A DNA stretch of 64,000 nucleotides from JACTOJ01 sp032335695 (GCF_032335695.1 NZ_JACTOJ010000021.1:15098-79097); one strand, 5' to 3'. Positions 8,821 through 16,640 are shown, counted from the stretch's first letter. Notes: generated from the letters alone by a model not told the origin. Translations and numbers: made by a program.

Positions 8821-10071
8821 TTATTTAGAGAGCTTTAACAATATATTATAGTCACATCCAAGCTTGCAAATACTATCGCAGTGTTTATATAAATCAGAAA
8901 AAAGTATATATTTGAAAGAAACATTATTTGTATTACTTAGTGATGGTCGTACAAGTTGAGCTATTATTTCCTTCTCTCTAGAATCAGGAGCTACAAGGAA
9001 AAAGTTATATTTTTTATCTCCAAGAGAGGTGGCTAAATCGCTAAGACGTAGTATGCCAGAATATATAGATGTACTTTTTTCTATTTCAAATGCACATTCA
9101 ATTTGATTGCTATTCTTTTTTAACCAAATTACATCTATTAATGAAACTGTTTTACTAACATCAGATGTAAGACCCATTTTAGGTAAATTAGGTATAGTCA
9201 AAAAATTTAAATTTTTGCCATCCATGATTTTATTTCTGTCATTACTTGCCACAAAGACATCATACCCTAAGCTACTACCCATCTCAGTAAGTAAAAATTG
9301 CATCTTCAAATGTTCATTTTCTTGCTTAATTTCTTTTTCCATTTCATCATGACGTTTCTTAATTACAGCGTCAAGTTTTTTCTTTTCAATGTTTAATGCA
9401 GTTTCCCAATTTTCAGTAATTGCAATTTTACCTATACCGATATCAAATAAAAGACCACATAAAGCGCCCAAATCCTTTGAAAGATACTGTATAAAATTTC
9501 CATTAACCTTTAATATAGTTTCTCTCATGGATAGGTAATCTGACCAAGAACCAAGTTTCTTTTTTTCATTGAAAAGTGCATTGAATCCATTTAGAATGGC
9601 TGTATTAAACGGCGGAATAATTGTAGGGTGAATAAAATATAAAATATTAGCTACAGCTGGTCCAAGGCCTTTTATGTTGCACTCATCCAATTTTATTATT
9701 TCTCTTATGATTTTCTCTTCAATGTTTGTTGATAAACAATTTTCCAAGAATTGTCCAAAAATAATTTTATTATTTTCATTTTCATAGATATCAGGTATTC
9801 TAAGTTTTGGCTTCCAATAAAATGGATGAGCTGCTCCAATAAATACTTGCTTTTGTTCAGTAATACAGTTTAAAACAAACTCTAATGGTGATCCTTTAAA
9901 GTCTGTTCCGAAAGTATTATTTTTAATAGAATCAATAGTATTAATTACACCACGACGGATTGTTCTAAAAGCTTTTAAACGTGTATTATTATCAATAAAC
10001 CAACTATTATAAACAGATTCGGAGTCTTGTTTATATATTTGTATTAAATCACTAAAATTTGAACTATTCAA
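8821..10071 (-). CDS. solitary HhH-GPD-like plus PD-(D/E)xK-like protein, possible nuclease
   Basis: 416 residues, no signal peptide. The middle (about 128-165) reads like a helix-hairpin-helix/glycosylase-type element: NIKGLGPAVANILYF, then PPFNTAILNGFNAL. A charged coiled segment (about 225-258) leads to a C-terminal domain with IDVIWLKK (Asp313), CAFEIEKSTSIYSGILRLSD (Glu329, Glu331, Lys332) and a hydrophobic strand FFLVAP. This order fits a PD-(D/E)xK nuclease core of the kind found in restriction-type enzymes. No methyltransferase, helicase or partner gene is adjacent. It lies convergent to copZ inside a metal island, so it looks like a separate cargo gene. Function is inferred from motifs only; a DNA-repair or defence nuclease is the best guess. 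Confidence 0.6.
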   Translation of the reverse strand: MNSSNFSDLIQIYKQDSESVYNSWFIDNNTRLKAFRTIRRGVINTIDSIKNNTFGTDFKGSPLEFVLNCITEQKQVFIGAAHPFYWKPKLRIPDIYENENNKIIFGQFLENCLSTNIEEKIIREIIKLDECNIKGLGPAVANILYFIHPTIIPPFNTAILNGFNALFNEKKKLGSWSDYLSMRETILKVNGNFIQYLSKDLGALCGLLFDIGIGKIAITENWETALNIEKKKLDAVIKKRHDEMEKEIKQENEHLKMQFLLTEMGSSLGYDVFVASNDRNKIMDGKNLNFLTIPNLPKMGLTSDVSKTVSLIDVIWLKKNSNQIECAFEIEKSTSIYSGILRLSDLATSLGDKKYNFFLVAPDSREKEIIAQLVRPSLSNTNNVSFKYILFSDLYKHCDSICKLGCDYNILLKLSK

Positions 10072-10530
10072 TGTTATATTCCTTTCTTATTCATAATTTA
10101 TGTATAAATATATTATATAAGTTCTAGATAGAAAACGTATAGTTTTTTTTAAGTTCTATTTATATAAGTGAAGATGAAATTAATAGTAATCGAGATAGTG
10201 AATGAAATAATATTGAGTGACTTTTTATAGTTATTACACTAGAACATATTATTTAAGTGTACCCTAGTAACTATATGAAGTTCAGAGTGTACAATAAATT
10301 AAAAAATCAACTAATATAAATTGTCATTGACTTGATATTCCTAATATAGATGGTGTGACTGATGTTGGGCTATCTCCTAGAAATATTTTGATTATAAATT
10401 CAAAATAATTAATCTGCTTGTCACACATATGTATCATACTAATCGTAATGATCACAAGCAGTAAATGATAAGATTAGAAGTAGCGTTAATTATTAATATT
10501 AATTATTTTTATATTTAAATATTAAATTAT
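10072..10530. other. gene-free AT-rich stretch
   Basis: No ORF with a ribosome site, no recognised RNA and no clear repeat. It holds the promoter of the minus-strand nuclease-like gene at its left end (a GGAATAT-type ribosome site is weak) and otherwise nothing I can support. Confidence 0.6.
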
Positions 10531-10562
10531 AAAAGCAGCGCAAATTAAGTTTTGGCTGCTTC
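10531..10562 (-). terminator. hairpin after the SHOCT-domain gene
   Basis: AAGCAGC (10533-10539) pairs with GCTGCTT (10555-10561). On the minus strand the stem is followed by TTATAATTT, giving a U-rich tail. Confidence 0.6.
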
Positions 10563-10587
10563 TGCAATAAAAGTATAAAATTAATTA

Positions 10588-10779
10588 TTATTTTAAAATT
10601 GATCTTCTCTTTACATATTCTTCTTCATCTATTTCTCCATTAGCAAATCTTCTATCTAAAATATCTAATGCATTATTATGGTGGTGACTAGATATTCCAC
10701 CAATTAAATTGTTCTTATTGGCAAAAGGACTTAAATAGAAGAATATAAAAATAAGTAATATTATTGGTAAAAGCATCAT
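10588..10779 (-). CDS. short membrane-anchored SHOCT-domain protein
   Basis: 63 residues when started at the ATG at 10779. A membrane helix (MMLLPIILLIFIFFYLS) is followed by a short His-containing linker (SSHHHNN) and a C-terminal SHOCT-type helix pair (ALDILDRRFANGEIDEEEYVKRRSIL). A longer frame reaching 10857 is possible, but a promoter with its -10 at 10808-10813 and a strong AAAGGAGAG sit inside it just before 10779, so the short form is preferred. SHOCT peptides often accompany copper or envelope-stress genes; no enzymatic role is expected. It is divergent from the Met-rich secreted protein gene, and both promoters carry the CTCC variant of the island motif. Confidence 0.8.
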   Translation of the reverse strand: MMLLPIILLIFIFFYLSPFANKNNLIGGISSHHHNNALDILDRRFANGEIDEEEYVKRRSILK

Positions 10780-10807
10780 AGATTTTATCTCTCCTTTCTT
10801 TAGTTGT

Positions 10808-10840
10808 ATTTTATCTCGAAATTGTGGAGAAAATAAGGAG
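10808..10840 (-). promoter_or_regulatory. tandem CTCC-type promoter of the SHOCT gene
   Basis: On the minus strand CTCCTTA (10840-10834) and CTCCACA (10829-10823) are 11 bp apart, and TAAAAT (10813-10808) starts 16 bp after the second. The spacing is identical to the CTTCATA promoters, with a C in position 3. Confidence 0.6.
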
Positions 10841-10955
10841 AAAGTAATTATTTCCATAAATGACTAATAGACTATTGTTATTTATATCATAATCTTTGTT
10901 TGCTTAATTTCTAGAAGATATATTAATTTAAAAGTATTCTTTTCTTAATTTTAAT

Positions 10956-10988
10956 CTCCACAATTCCTCCATAATTTTTATATACAAT
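10956..10988 (+). promoter_or_regulatory. tandem CTCC-type promoter of the Met-rich secreted protein gene
   Basis: CTCCACA (10956-10962) and CTCCATA (10967-10973) are 11 bp apart; TACAAT (10983-10988) begins 16 bp after the second. Divergent partner of the promoter at 10808-10840. Confidence 0.65.
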
Positions 10989-11030
10989 ATGCTTATAGAA
11001 ACAAGTTGATTAGAAAAGGAGAAATTAAAA

Positions 11031-11417
11031 GTGAAGAAAAAAGTATTAGTAATAATGACATCAGTAATATTAATATTAGGTACAGTAACCATAGTATATG
11101 CTGAAGAAAATAACCGGTTAAATGGCGTTAACTTTGTAGAAGGTATGATGTTTAAAAATAATAAGAGTATTAATAATGCTAACTATAATCAAATGATTGA
11201 ATTAATGAGAAAAAATGGCTTTAATGATGCCGCTAAAGCTATGAAGAGCAGAAATTATGATGATATGTATAATTTTATGGCAAATCTAACAGATGATCAA
11301 TTTAATCAAATGATAAATATAATGAACAATAACGGTTACGGAGATATGGCTACGAGAATGGGTTCTATCGGAAGAAAAGGGATGGCCAGCATACACAATT
11401 CAATGATGGGAAGATAA
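11031..11417 (+). CDS. secreted Met/Asn-rich small protein
   Basis: 128 residues from a GTG start at 11031 with AAAAGGAGA in front. A signal peptide (KKKVLVIMTSVILILGTVTIVYA) is followed by a small, helix-rich mature part with about a dozen methionines and two similar segments, roughly QMIELMRKNGFNDAAKAM and QMINIMNNNGYGDMATRM. That is an internal repeat of a Met-x-x-x-Met helix plus an N/G turn. No Cys is present. Methionine-rich extracytoplasmic proteins in copper loci commonly bind Cu(I); that role is inferred from composition and neighbours. It has its own tandem CTCC-type promoter and lies 421 bases before the multicopper oxidase. I do not recognise a named family. Confidence 0.8.
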   Translation: MKKKVLVIMTSVILILGTVTIVYAEENNRLNGVNFVEGMMFKNNKSINNANYNQMIELMRKNGFNDAAKAMKSRNYDDMYNFMANLTDDQFNQMINIMNNNGYGDMATRMGSIGRKGMASIHNSMMGR

Positions 11418-11766
11418 TCTGCAATACAGTAGCAATGAAAAAGGTGAAAGATTATCATAAAAGATATTGTGTTTATCGTAATTCCAAAATAAATTATATA
11501 ACATGCAATAGGAAAATATAATGAGTATTATTTTGAATCAAAATCACTTAATATTTGACTACACTACATGATCCATATTTTTCTACATTTTAGGATGCAA
11601 GTTGATAGGGAAAAGTGAACTTTTAGAAAAATTAAAGAATAATCTTATAGCCTTCAATCATTTTGTTTTATATTAAGGAATAATTATTTCTGTGAATAGT
11701 ATATAAAGAATTTCATCAGTTGATAACTATTTTTTATTAATTAAATTGAAATTTGAATTTTTATAT
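11418..11766. other. gene-free stretch between the Met-rich gene and the oxidase promoter
   Basis: No supported gene, hairpin terminator or repeat is visible. Only short stop-rich frames occur. Confidence 0.5.
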
Positions 11767-11799
11767 CTTCATAATTTCTTTATAAAATACAATTATAAT
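11767..11799 (+). promoter_or_regulatory. tandem CTTCATA promoter of the multicopper oxidase
   Basis: CTTCATA (11767-11773) and CTTTATA (11778-11784), 11 bp apart; consensus TATAAT at 11794-11799, 16 bp after the second start. The -10 lies inside a 37-bp palindrome described separately. Confidence 0.75.
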
Positions 11800-11825
11800 T
11801 ATTATTAAATAATAATTATAATTGT
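11789..11825. repeat. 37-bp AT-only palindrome over -10 and leader of the oxidase gene
   Basis: Arms 11789-11806 and 11808-11825 are perfect 18-bp inverted copies with a one-base centre. It spans the -10, the transcription start and ends just before the AGGAGG ribosome site. It could be an operator or a leader hairpin masking the ribosome site. Confidence 0.6.
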
Positions 11826-11838
11826 ATAGGAGGCTAAA

Positions 11839-13281
11839 ATGATTAAATCAAAGTTTATGTTAATAGGCAGCGGAATAGTCATTGGATTAGCTATGATAGG
11901 GTATATTAAGTTTATAAATCCAATGTATAAAAATCATGAGATGAACAGTAGTAAAATAGGTTATATGAATAAAGATGCTATAATCAATAGCAGTCTTCCT
12001 ATTCCTGAGCTTTTAGAGGATAAGAATCCTGATCCCAATATAGATGATTTTACTTTAGAGCCACAGCGAGGAGTGACATCATTTATAACAGGCACTCAAA
12101 CTGAGACTATGGGCTATAATGGAAGCTTTCTTGGTCCGGTAATACGAGTAAATAGTGGAGATAAAGTAAATATTCATGTAAATAATAAATTAGGAGAAGC
12201 AACAACAGTACACTGGCATGGTCTAGAGATAAACGGGGAAAATGATGGAGGACCAGATCAGGCTATACAGGCAGGAACAACTTGGAATCCTAGTTTTACT
12301 ATTAATCAACAGGCAGCGACATTGTGGTATCATCCACATTTTAGTGGAAGTACTGCTACACAGGTATATAACGGATTAGCGGGATTATTCTATGTAGATG
12401 ATGAAGTATCAAAGAGTTTGAATATTCCTAAGGATTACGGAGTAAATGATATTCCATTAGTAATTCAGGATAGAAGCTTTAATAAAAATGGAAGCTTCAA
12501 ATATGATACTAATTTTATGGATGGAGCAACTGGAGATAATATCATAGTAAATGGGGCAATAAAACCAAATTTAGATGTGAAAAGAGTTAAGATTAGATTT
12601 AGAATAGTAAATGGATCTAATTCAAGTAACTTTAATTTAAGACTAGATAATAGAGCTTCTTTTTATCAAATAGCATCTGATGGAGGATTATTAGAAAGTC
12701 CAGTAAACCAAAAAAGTATTTTATTAGCCCCTGGTGAGAGAGCTGAGATAATTATTGATTTTTCTAAATATGATAAAGGAACTAAGTTATCACTTATGAG
12801 CGATAAATCAGAAATACTAACTTTTTATGTAAATGAAGATGGGAAAGATACAACTGAAATACCCAGCACTTTGACAAGGGTTAATAAGATTTCAGAAGCA
12901 CAAGTTACTAAAGTTAGAAATTTCAAACTTCAGGGAATGGGCAACATGGTATCAATAAATGGTGAAAAATTTAATATGAGTAGAATAGATGAAACTATAA
13001 AGCAAGGTGATACTGAAATATGGAATATAACAAGTGAAGGTTCAATGATGCATAATATGGGTCATCCATTTCATATCCATGGTGTACAATTTCAAATACT
13101 ATCTAGAGATGGAAAAGAGCCAGATACAGAGGAAAAAGGTTGGAAGGATACAGTCTATATAAAACCAAATGAGAAAGTAAGTATAATTGTTCAGTTTAAT
13201 AACAAAGGGATTTTCATGTATCATTGTCACATATTAGAGCATGAAGAAGCAGGAATGATGGGACAAATTAAAGTAGAGTAG
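11839..13281 (+). CDS. membrane-anchored multicopper oxidase
   Basis: 480-residue three-cupredoxin multicopper oxidase of the CueO/CotA type. An N-terminal hydrophobic segment (about 7-22) without a lipobox suggests a membrane anchor or Sec signal. All four copper-binding blocks are intact: HWHG (125-128), HPH (165-167), HPFHIHG (409-415) and HCHILEHEEAGMM (462-474), which together supply the type 1, 2 and 3 sites, with Met as likely axial T1 ligand. Such enzymes oxidise Cu(I) to less toxic Cu(II) or oxidise phenolics using O2, so its presence in an apparent strict anaerobe is notable; it would act only during air exposure. A strong AGGAGG and a CTTCATA promoter precede it, and a hairpin follows. 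Confidence 0.94.
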   Translation: MIKSKFMLIGSGIVIGLAMIGYIKFINPMYKNHEMNSSKIGYMNKDAIINSSLPIPELLEDKNPDPNIDDFTLEPQRGVTSFITGTQTETMGYNGSFLGPVIRVNSGDKVNIHVNNKLGEATTVHWHGLEINGENDGGPDQAIQAGTTWNPSFTINQQAATLWYHPHFSGSTATQVYNGLAGLFYVDDEVSKSLNIPKDYGVNDIPLVIQDRSFNKNGSFKYDTNFMDGATGDNIIVNGAIKPNLDVKRVKIRFRIVNGSNSSNFNLRLDNRASFYQIASDGGLLESPVNQKSILLAPGERAEIIIDFSKYDKGTKLSLMSDKSEILTFYVNEDGKDTTEIPSTLTRVNKISEAQVTKVRNFKLQGMGNMVSINGEKFNMSRIDETIKQGDTEIWNITSEGSMMHNMGHPFHIHGVQFQILSRDGKEPDTEEKGWKDTVYIKPNEKVSIIVQFNNKGIFMYHCHILEHEEAGMMGQIKVE

Positions 13282-13290
13282 TATTTAAGA

Positions 13291-13325
13291 AGATAAGGTT
13301 ATAAAAAAGAGACCTTATCTTTTTT
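13291..13325 (+). terminator. terminator after the multicopper oxidase
   Basis: AGATAAGGT (13291-13299) pairs with ACCTTATCT (13312-13320), followed by TTTTT. Confidence 0.8.
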
Positions 13326-13363
13326 ATGCTCAGAAATGCAGATAATTAGCAAACAATTAAAGA

Positions 13364-13570
13364 AAGTTATATGTAAAGCCTAATGATAAATACGAATTTG
13401 TAGTAAATCAAGAAACTGAAAACATCTAATTCTGTTCAAACGATGTAAAAGGATAAAGCAGCGAAATTCAAATCGTACATGGCATGTCATTTAAATACTC
13501 GATGCTTCATAATCAATATAAGAGAACTTATAAACTCTTCTTACCAAACCCAATATTGATAATTTATTAA
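13364..13570 (+). pseudogene. possible decayed short gene
   Basis: One frame reads coherently through two in-frame stops: a segment like YVKPNDKYEFVVNQETENI, then FCSNDVKG, then SSEIQIVHGMSFKYSMLHN. The composition (charged strands, Cys, His, Met) fits a decayed extracytoplasmic metal-binding protein. No ribosome site or start is visible and no family can be named. It could also be chance. Confidence 0.25.
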
Positions 13571-13591
13571 AAGTTATATGCTTAGATAAAC

Positions 13592-13624
13592 CTACATAAT
13601 ATCTTCATAATTATAAATTATAAT
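13592..13624 (+). promoter_or_regulatory. tandem CTTCATA promoter of the CcdA-like/ccdA/tlpA operon
   Basis: CTACATA (13592-13598) and CTTCATA (13603-13609), 11 bp apart; consensus TATAAT at 13619-13624, 16 bp after the second start. The transcription start should fall near 13631. Confidence 0.75.
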
Positions 13625-13661
13625 AAAAATATTGAGATTTATTATCAATGGAGGTGCCAAT

Positions 13662-14429
13662 ATTAGAGAGCTAGTATTAGAGATATATAAATTGCTTAGC
13701 ATATTTAACTCAGAATTAAGTTCGCCTATAATGAGCTATGCAAGGAAAATAAATATTCCAATTTTAACAGCATATTTCATAGGATTGTTAGGGGCCACCG
13801 CACCATGTCAACTTACAACAAATGTTGGTGCAATAGGATATCTTACAAATAAAGGCTCAGATAAGAAAAAGCTTTTTAGTAGCACTATATGGTATATATG
13901 TGGGAAAGTATTAGTTTTTTTATTATATGGTCTAGTTATCGTAGTATTAAAAATCAATTTCCAGCAGAAGTTTATAATCTTTTTTAGTTTAGCAAGAAAA
14001 TTGGCAGGTCCTCTTATTATAATAGTGGGATTGAACATATTAGAGCTTATAAGTTTTAAAATTTCTATAGGCCAAAAGTTAGTTAATAGGCTTGATAGTA
14101 CTTCATTAAAATTAAATATTTTTAATCAATCATTTACGCTGGGGGTTTTCTTCTCTTTTGCATTTTGCCCTACTTTGTTCTGGTTATTTTTTGGATTAGT
14201 TATTCCGTTAAGTCTTAAATCTTCCATGGGTATAATTTTTCCAGCAATATTTGCATTTGGAACATTGACTCCAATGTTCCTTATTATTCTAATAGTAATC
14301 CTATTTAAGGTGAAAAGCGAAATTGTAATAAAATCTGTTAGAAAAGTAGAGAAATCAGTTAGAACAATAGGTGGTGTAATGCTTGTATTATTGGGTTTGA
14401 TAGATACAGTCATCTATTTTTTTGTTTAG
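13662..14429 (+). CDS. CcdA/DsbD-like transmembrane protein, probable ATT start
   Basis: About 255 residues with six or so membrane helices. Two half-repeats carry Cys-Pro type motifs: GATAPCQLTTNVGAIGYL and FAFCPTLFWLFFGLVIP. These match the placement of the redox cysteines in CcdA/DsbD-type electron carriers and related SafE-like exporters. The promoter -10 at 13619 puts the transcript start near 13631, so the TTG at 13632 would be leaderless. The only good ribosome site, GGAGGT at 13650-13655, points to ATT at 13662, with no ATG, GTG or TTG at usable distance. The next safe Met is in MSYARKIN. It likely works with the following ccdA and tlpA in passing reductant across the membrane. Confidence 0.7.
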   Translation: MRELVLEIYKLLSIFNSELSSPIMSYARKINIPILTAYFIGLLGATAPCQLTTNVGAIGYLTNKGSDKKKLFSSTIWYICGKVLVFLLYGLVIVVLKINFQQKFIIFFSLARKLAGPLIIIVGLNILELISFKISIGQKLVNRLDSTSLKLNIFNQSFTLGVFFSFAFCPTLFWLFFGLVIPLSLKSSMGIIFPAIFAFGTLTPMFLIILIVILFKVKSEIVIKSVRKVEKSVRTIGGVMLVLLGLIDTVIYFFV

Positions 14430-14479
14430 CAAACCGATTAAATATAATATTTGAGGCTTTTCAAGAAGGAGGTGAAATT

Positions 14480-15187
14480 TTGAACAATGTATCGTTTATA
14501 GTAGCGTTTTCTGCTGGTTTGCTTTCATTTTTGTCTCCTTGTGTCCTGCCCCTTATTCCCGCATATATAAGTTATTTGACAGAATCGGCCTTGTCTGAAA
14601 CAGGGAGTTGTGATAAGAAGAAACGAACTTTAAATAAGGCATTTGGGTTTGTTTTAGGATTTTCTATAATATTCATATTAATGGGGGCCACTGTAACTTT
14701 TTTAGGGAAAGTGCTACTTGTTAATCAGCATTGGTTAAGAAAAGTTGGAGGAGCATTAATATTTTTATTTGGTCTTCATACAATTGGGTTATTTAAGATT
14801 AAATTATTTTATAGGGAAAAAAGATTTTTTAAGTTTAGCATAACGGCGGATGATTTTAATCCAATAGCCATGGGAATGGCTTTTGCAGGAGGATGGACAC
14901 CGTGCGTTGGTCCCATTCTTTCTTCAATATTAATCTACGCTGGTAATATGGATACAGTAAATAAGGGAATACTACTGCTAATTTTTTATTCATTAGGTTT
15001 AGCAATTCCGTTTATACTTTCTGCCATAGCTGTAGAATCACTTACAGTATGCATTAGAAGATACTCAAGATTTATACCTATAGTTTCGATATTTAGTGGT
15101 GTTTTAATATTGATTATGGGAGTTATGGTATTTACGAATAAAATTAATATACTTAGTGGCTATCTAAAATTTTTAAATTTCTACTAA
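14480..15187 (+). CDS. ccdA: cytochrome c biogenesis/thiol-redox carrier CcdA
   Basis: 235 residues, six membrane helices, starting at TTG 14480 after AAGGAGGTG. It has the classical CcdA cysteines in SPCVLPLIPAYISYL and GGWTPCVGPILSSIL. CcdA moves electrons from cytosolic thioredoxin to thiol-disulfide proteins outside the membrane. Its stop overlaps an ATG by one base and the next gene encodes a TlpA/ResA-type thioredoxin, its expected partner. The pair lies in an operon with a second CcdA-like protein behind a CTTCATA promoter. No cytochrome c genes are seen, so maintaining reduced cysteines or copper sites in envelope proteins is the more likely purpose here. Confidence 0.92.
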   Translation: MNNVSFIVAFSAGLLSFLSPCVLPLIPAYISYLTESALSETGSCDKKKRTLNKAFGFVLGFSIIFILMGATVTFLGKVLLVNQHWLRKVGGALIFLFGLHTIGLFKIKLFYREKRFFKFSITADDFNPIAMGMAFAGGWTPCVGPILSSILIYAGNMDTVNKGILLLIFYSLGLAIPFILSAIAVESLTVCIRRYSRFIPIVSIFSGVLILIMGVMVFTNKINILSGYLKFLNFY

Positions 15188-15201
15188 TGGGGGAAATAAA
15201 T

Positions 15202-15804
15202 ATGAGAAAAGGAATAGCACTAGCAGTAATAGCAATAATTCTTGTGATTGGAGCATTCTATACTGTAAGAGAATATAATAAAGATAATGCTAACAGTTCA
15301 ACATCCTCTTTAAATGGAAGTTCACAGGCACAAGGTAATGCAAATACAGATAATGAAACAGGTTTAATTAATGTAAGTAAAGATGCATTAAAGAAGGCAC
15401 AAGATTTTAAACTTAAAGACTTATATGGAAAAGATATTTCATTGAGTAGTCTTAAAGGTAAAAACGTATTGCTTAATTTTTGGGCAAGTTGGTGCCCGCC
15501 CTGTAAAGCGGAAATGCCTGATATAGAAAAATTGTATCAGGAGACAAAGGGAACAGATGTGGTTATTCTGGCAGTTAACCTTGGAGAAGATAAAGATACT
15601 GTAAAGTTATTTATAGATAAGAACAAATATAATTTTAACATTCTATTGGATACAAGTCAGGAAGTAGGTGCAACTTACAATATAGCAGCTATACCGTCTT
15701 GGTTCTTTATAGATAAGGATGGAAATCTTGTAACCTCACATACTGGAGCCATGAACTTAGCACAAATGAAAAGTTATGTCCAGCTTCTTGAAAATAAAAA
15801 ATGA
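15202..15804 (+). CDS. TlpA/ResA-type extracytoplasmic thioredoxin
   Basis: 200 residues. The ATG at 15202 is preferred over the one at 15187 because GGGGGAAA (15189-15196) lies between them. An N-terminal membrane anchor (IALAVIAIILVIGAF) and a Ser/Asn-rich linker lead to a redoxin domain with the active site FWASWCPPCKAEMPD. A conserved cis-Pro region follows in IAAIPSWFFIDKDGN. It would reduce disulfides or copper-oxidised thiols in surface proteins, re-reduced through CcdA encoded immediately upstream. Last gene of the operon; a strong hairpin follows. Confidence 0.92.
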   Translation: MRKGIALAVIAIILVIGAFYTVREYNKDNANSSTSSLNGSSQAQGNANTDNETGLINVSKDALKKAQDFKLKDLYGKDISLSSLKGKNVLLNFWASWCPPCKAEMPDIEKLYQETKGTDVVILAVNLGEDKDTVKLFIDKNKYNFNILLDTSQEVGATYNIAAIPSWFFIDKDGNLVTSHTGAMNLAQMKSYVQLLENKK

Positions 15805-15810
15805 TAATTG

Positions 15811-15852
15811 CAGATGAAACCTAAACTTAAAGCTTGGGTTTCATCTGTTTAT
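15811..15852 (+). terminator. terminator after the ccdA-tlpA operon
   Basis: A stem of about 13 bp begins CAGATGAAACC (15811-15821) and is closed by GGTTTCATCTG (15837-15847). A short T-rich tail follows. Confidence 0.8.
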
Positions 15853-16135
15853 AAGCAGCTTTTTTTGAGATTGAGTGAAAGATTTGAATAGAATACCGCT
15901 GTTTATAACTTTTATAATTTTAAGTTTATACTCTTTTATTGTGAGAGAATTCACTGATGGAACTTTCAGTTAAGATTATCATTAAATGATGGAGATAAGT
16001 ATAAATTGAACCTGTAATTAAAACTTTTGTAAAGCAAAGACGCATAGCAATAATAACAGATGAAGTTAAATAGATCATGTCTGACATTTCATTATTAGAT
16101 AAGAGTATAAATCATCGCTGAAAAGCAATTCTATT
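15853..16135. other. gene-free stretch before the His/Cys/Met-rich gene
   Basis: Stop-rich in all frames, with no ribosome site before any ATG and no repeat recognised. Promoter elements begin at 16136. Confidence 0.5.
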
Positions 16136-16168
16136 CTTCATAAAATCTTTATAACAGTACGTTAAAAT
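16136..16168 (+). promoter_or_regulatory. tandem CTTCATA promoter of the His/Cys/Met-rich membrane protein
   Basis: CTTCATA (16136-16142) and CTTTATA (16147-16153), 11 bp apart; TAAAAT (16163-16168) starts 16 bp after the second. Confidence 0.75.
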
Positions 16169-16217
16169 ATAAATATAATAGAAAAATTTATTATTTTAAT
16201 ATTTTGGAGGAGTTAAT

Positions 16218-16514
16218 ATGAGTTGTCACAATACAGGTAATGAAAATAGGTCAAATCATAAGCATGGTTTCAATAAGCATTTACTTCATATGGTTATTTG
16301 TTGTGGTCTACCAATTGTAATATTATTTATGTTACCATTTATAGCAAGTCTAAGCCCTGGTTTTGCAGAAGTACTAAGAAAGATAGCTCCATTCTTGTGC
16401 CCATTAATGATGATTTTAATGATGCCAATGATGATGAGAGGCAACAAAAAGGAAAGTTGTTGCTCTGATGACAATGAAAAAGAAATTGTTGATATTAAAA
16501 AGCCTATAGAGTAA
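16218..16514 (+). CDS. small His/Cys/Met-rich membrane protein
   Basis: 98 residues with TTGGAGG in front of ATG 16218. The N-terminal tail is His-rich (MSCHNTG, NHKHGFNKHLLH). Two membrane helices follow: VICCGLPIVILFMLPFIA with a Cys pair, and FLCPLMMILMMPMMMRG, which is packed with methionines. The short acidic tail holds another Cys pair (ESCCSDD). The ligand set His/Cys-Cys/Met is what soft-metal carriers use, and the gene has a good CTTCATA promoter. A copper-binding or copper-passing membrane protein is inferred. I do not recognise a characterised family. Confidence 0.85.
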   Translation: MSCHNTGNENRSNHKHGFNKHLLHMVICCGLPIVILFMLPFIASLSPGFAEVLRKIAPFLCPLMMILMMPMMMRGNKKESCCSDDNEKEIVDIKKPIE

Positions 16515-16590
16515 ATTTACAATATACAAATTTTGAATATAAGAAAGCATACATGGATTATGAATGGAACAGTAAAAAAACATTGAAGCA

Positions 16591-16640
16591 AAATACCTTC
16601 TAACGTAGAATTAAAATCACGATAGAAGGTATTTTTGCAT
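16591..16640. terminator. convergent terminator
   Basis: AAATACCTTCTA (16591-16602) pairs with TAGAAGGTATTT (16623-16634) over 12 bp, followed by TT on the plus strand. Lies between converging genes. Confidence 0.75.
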
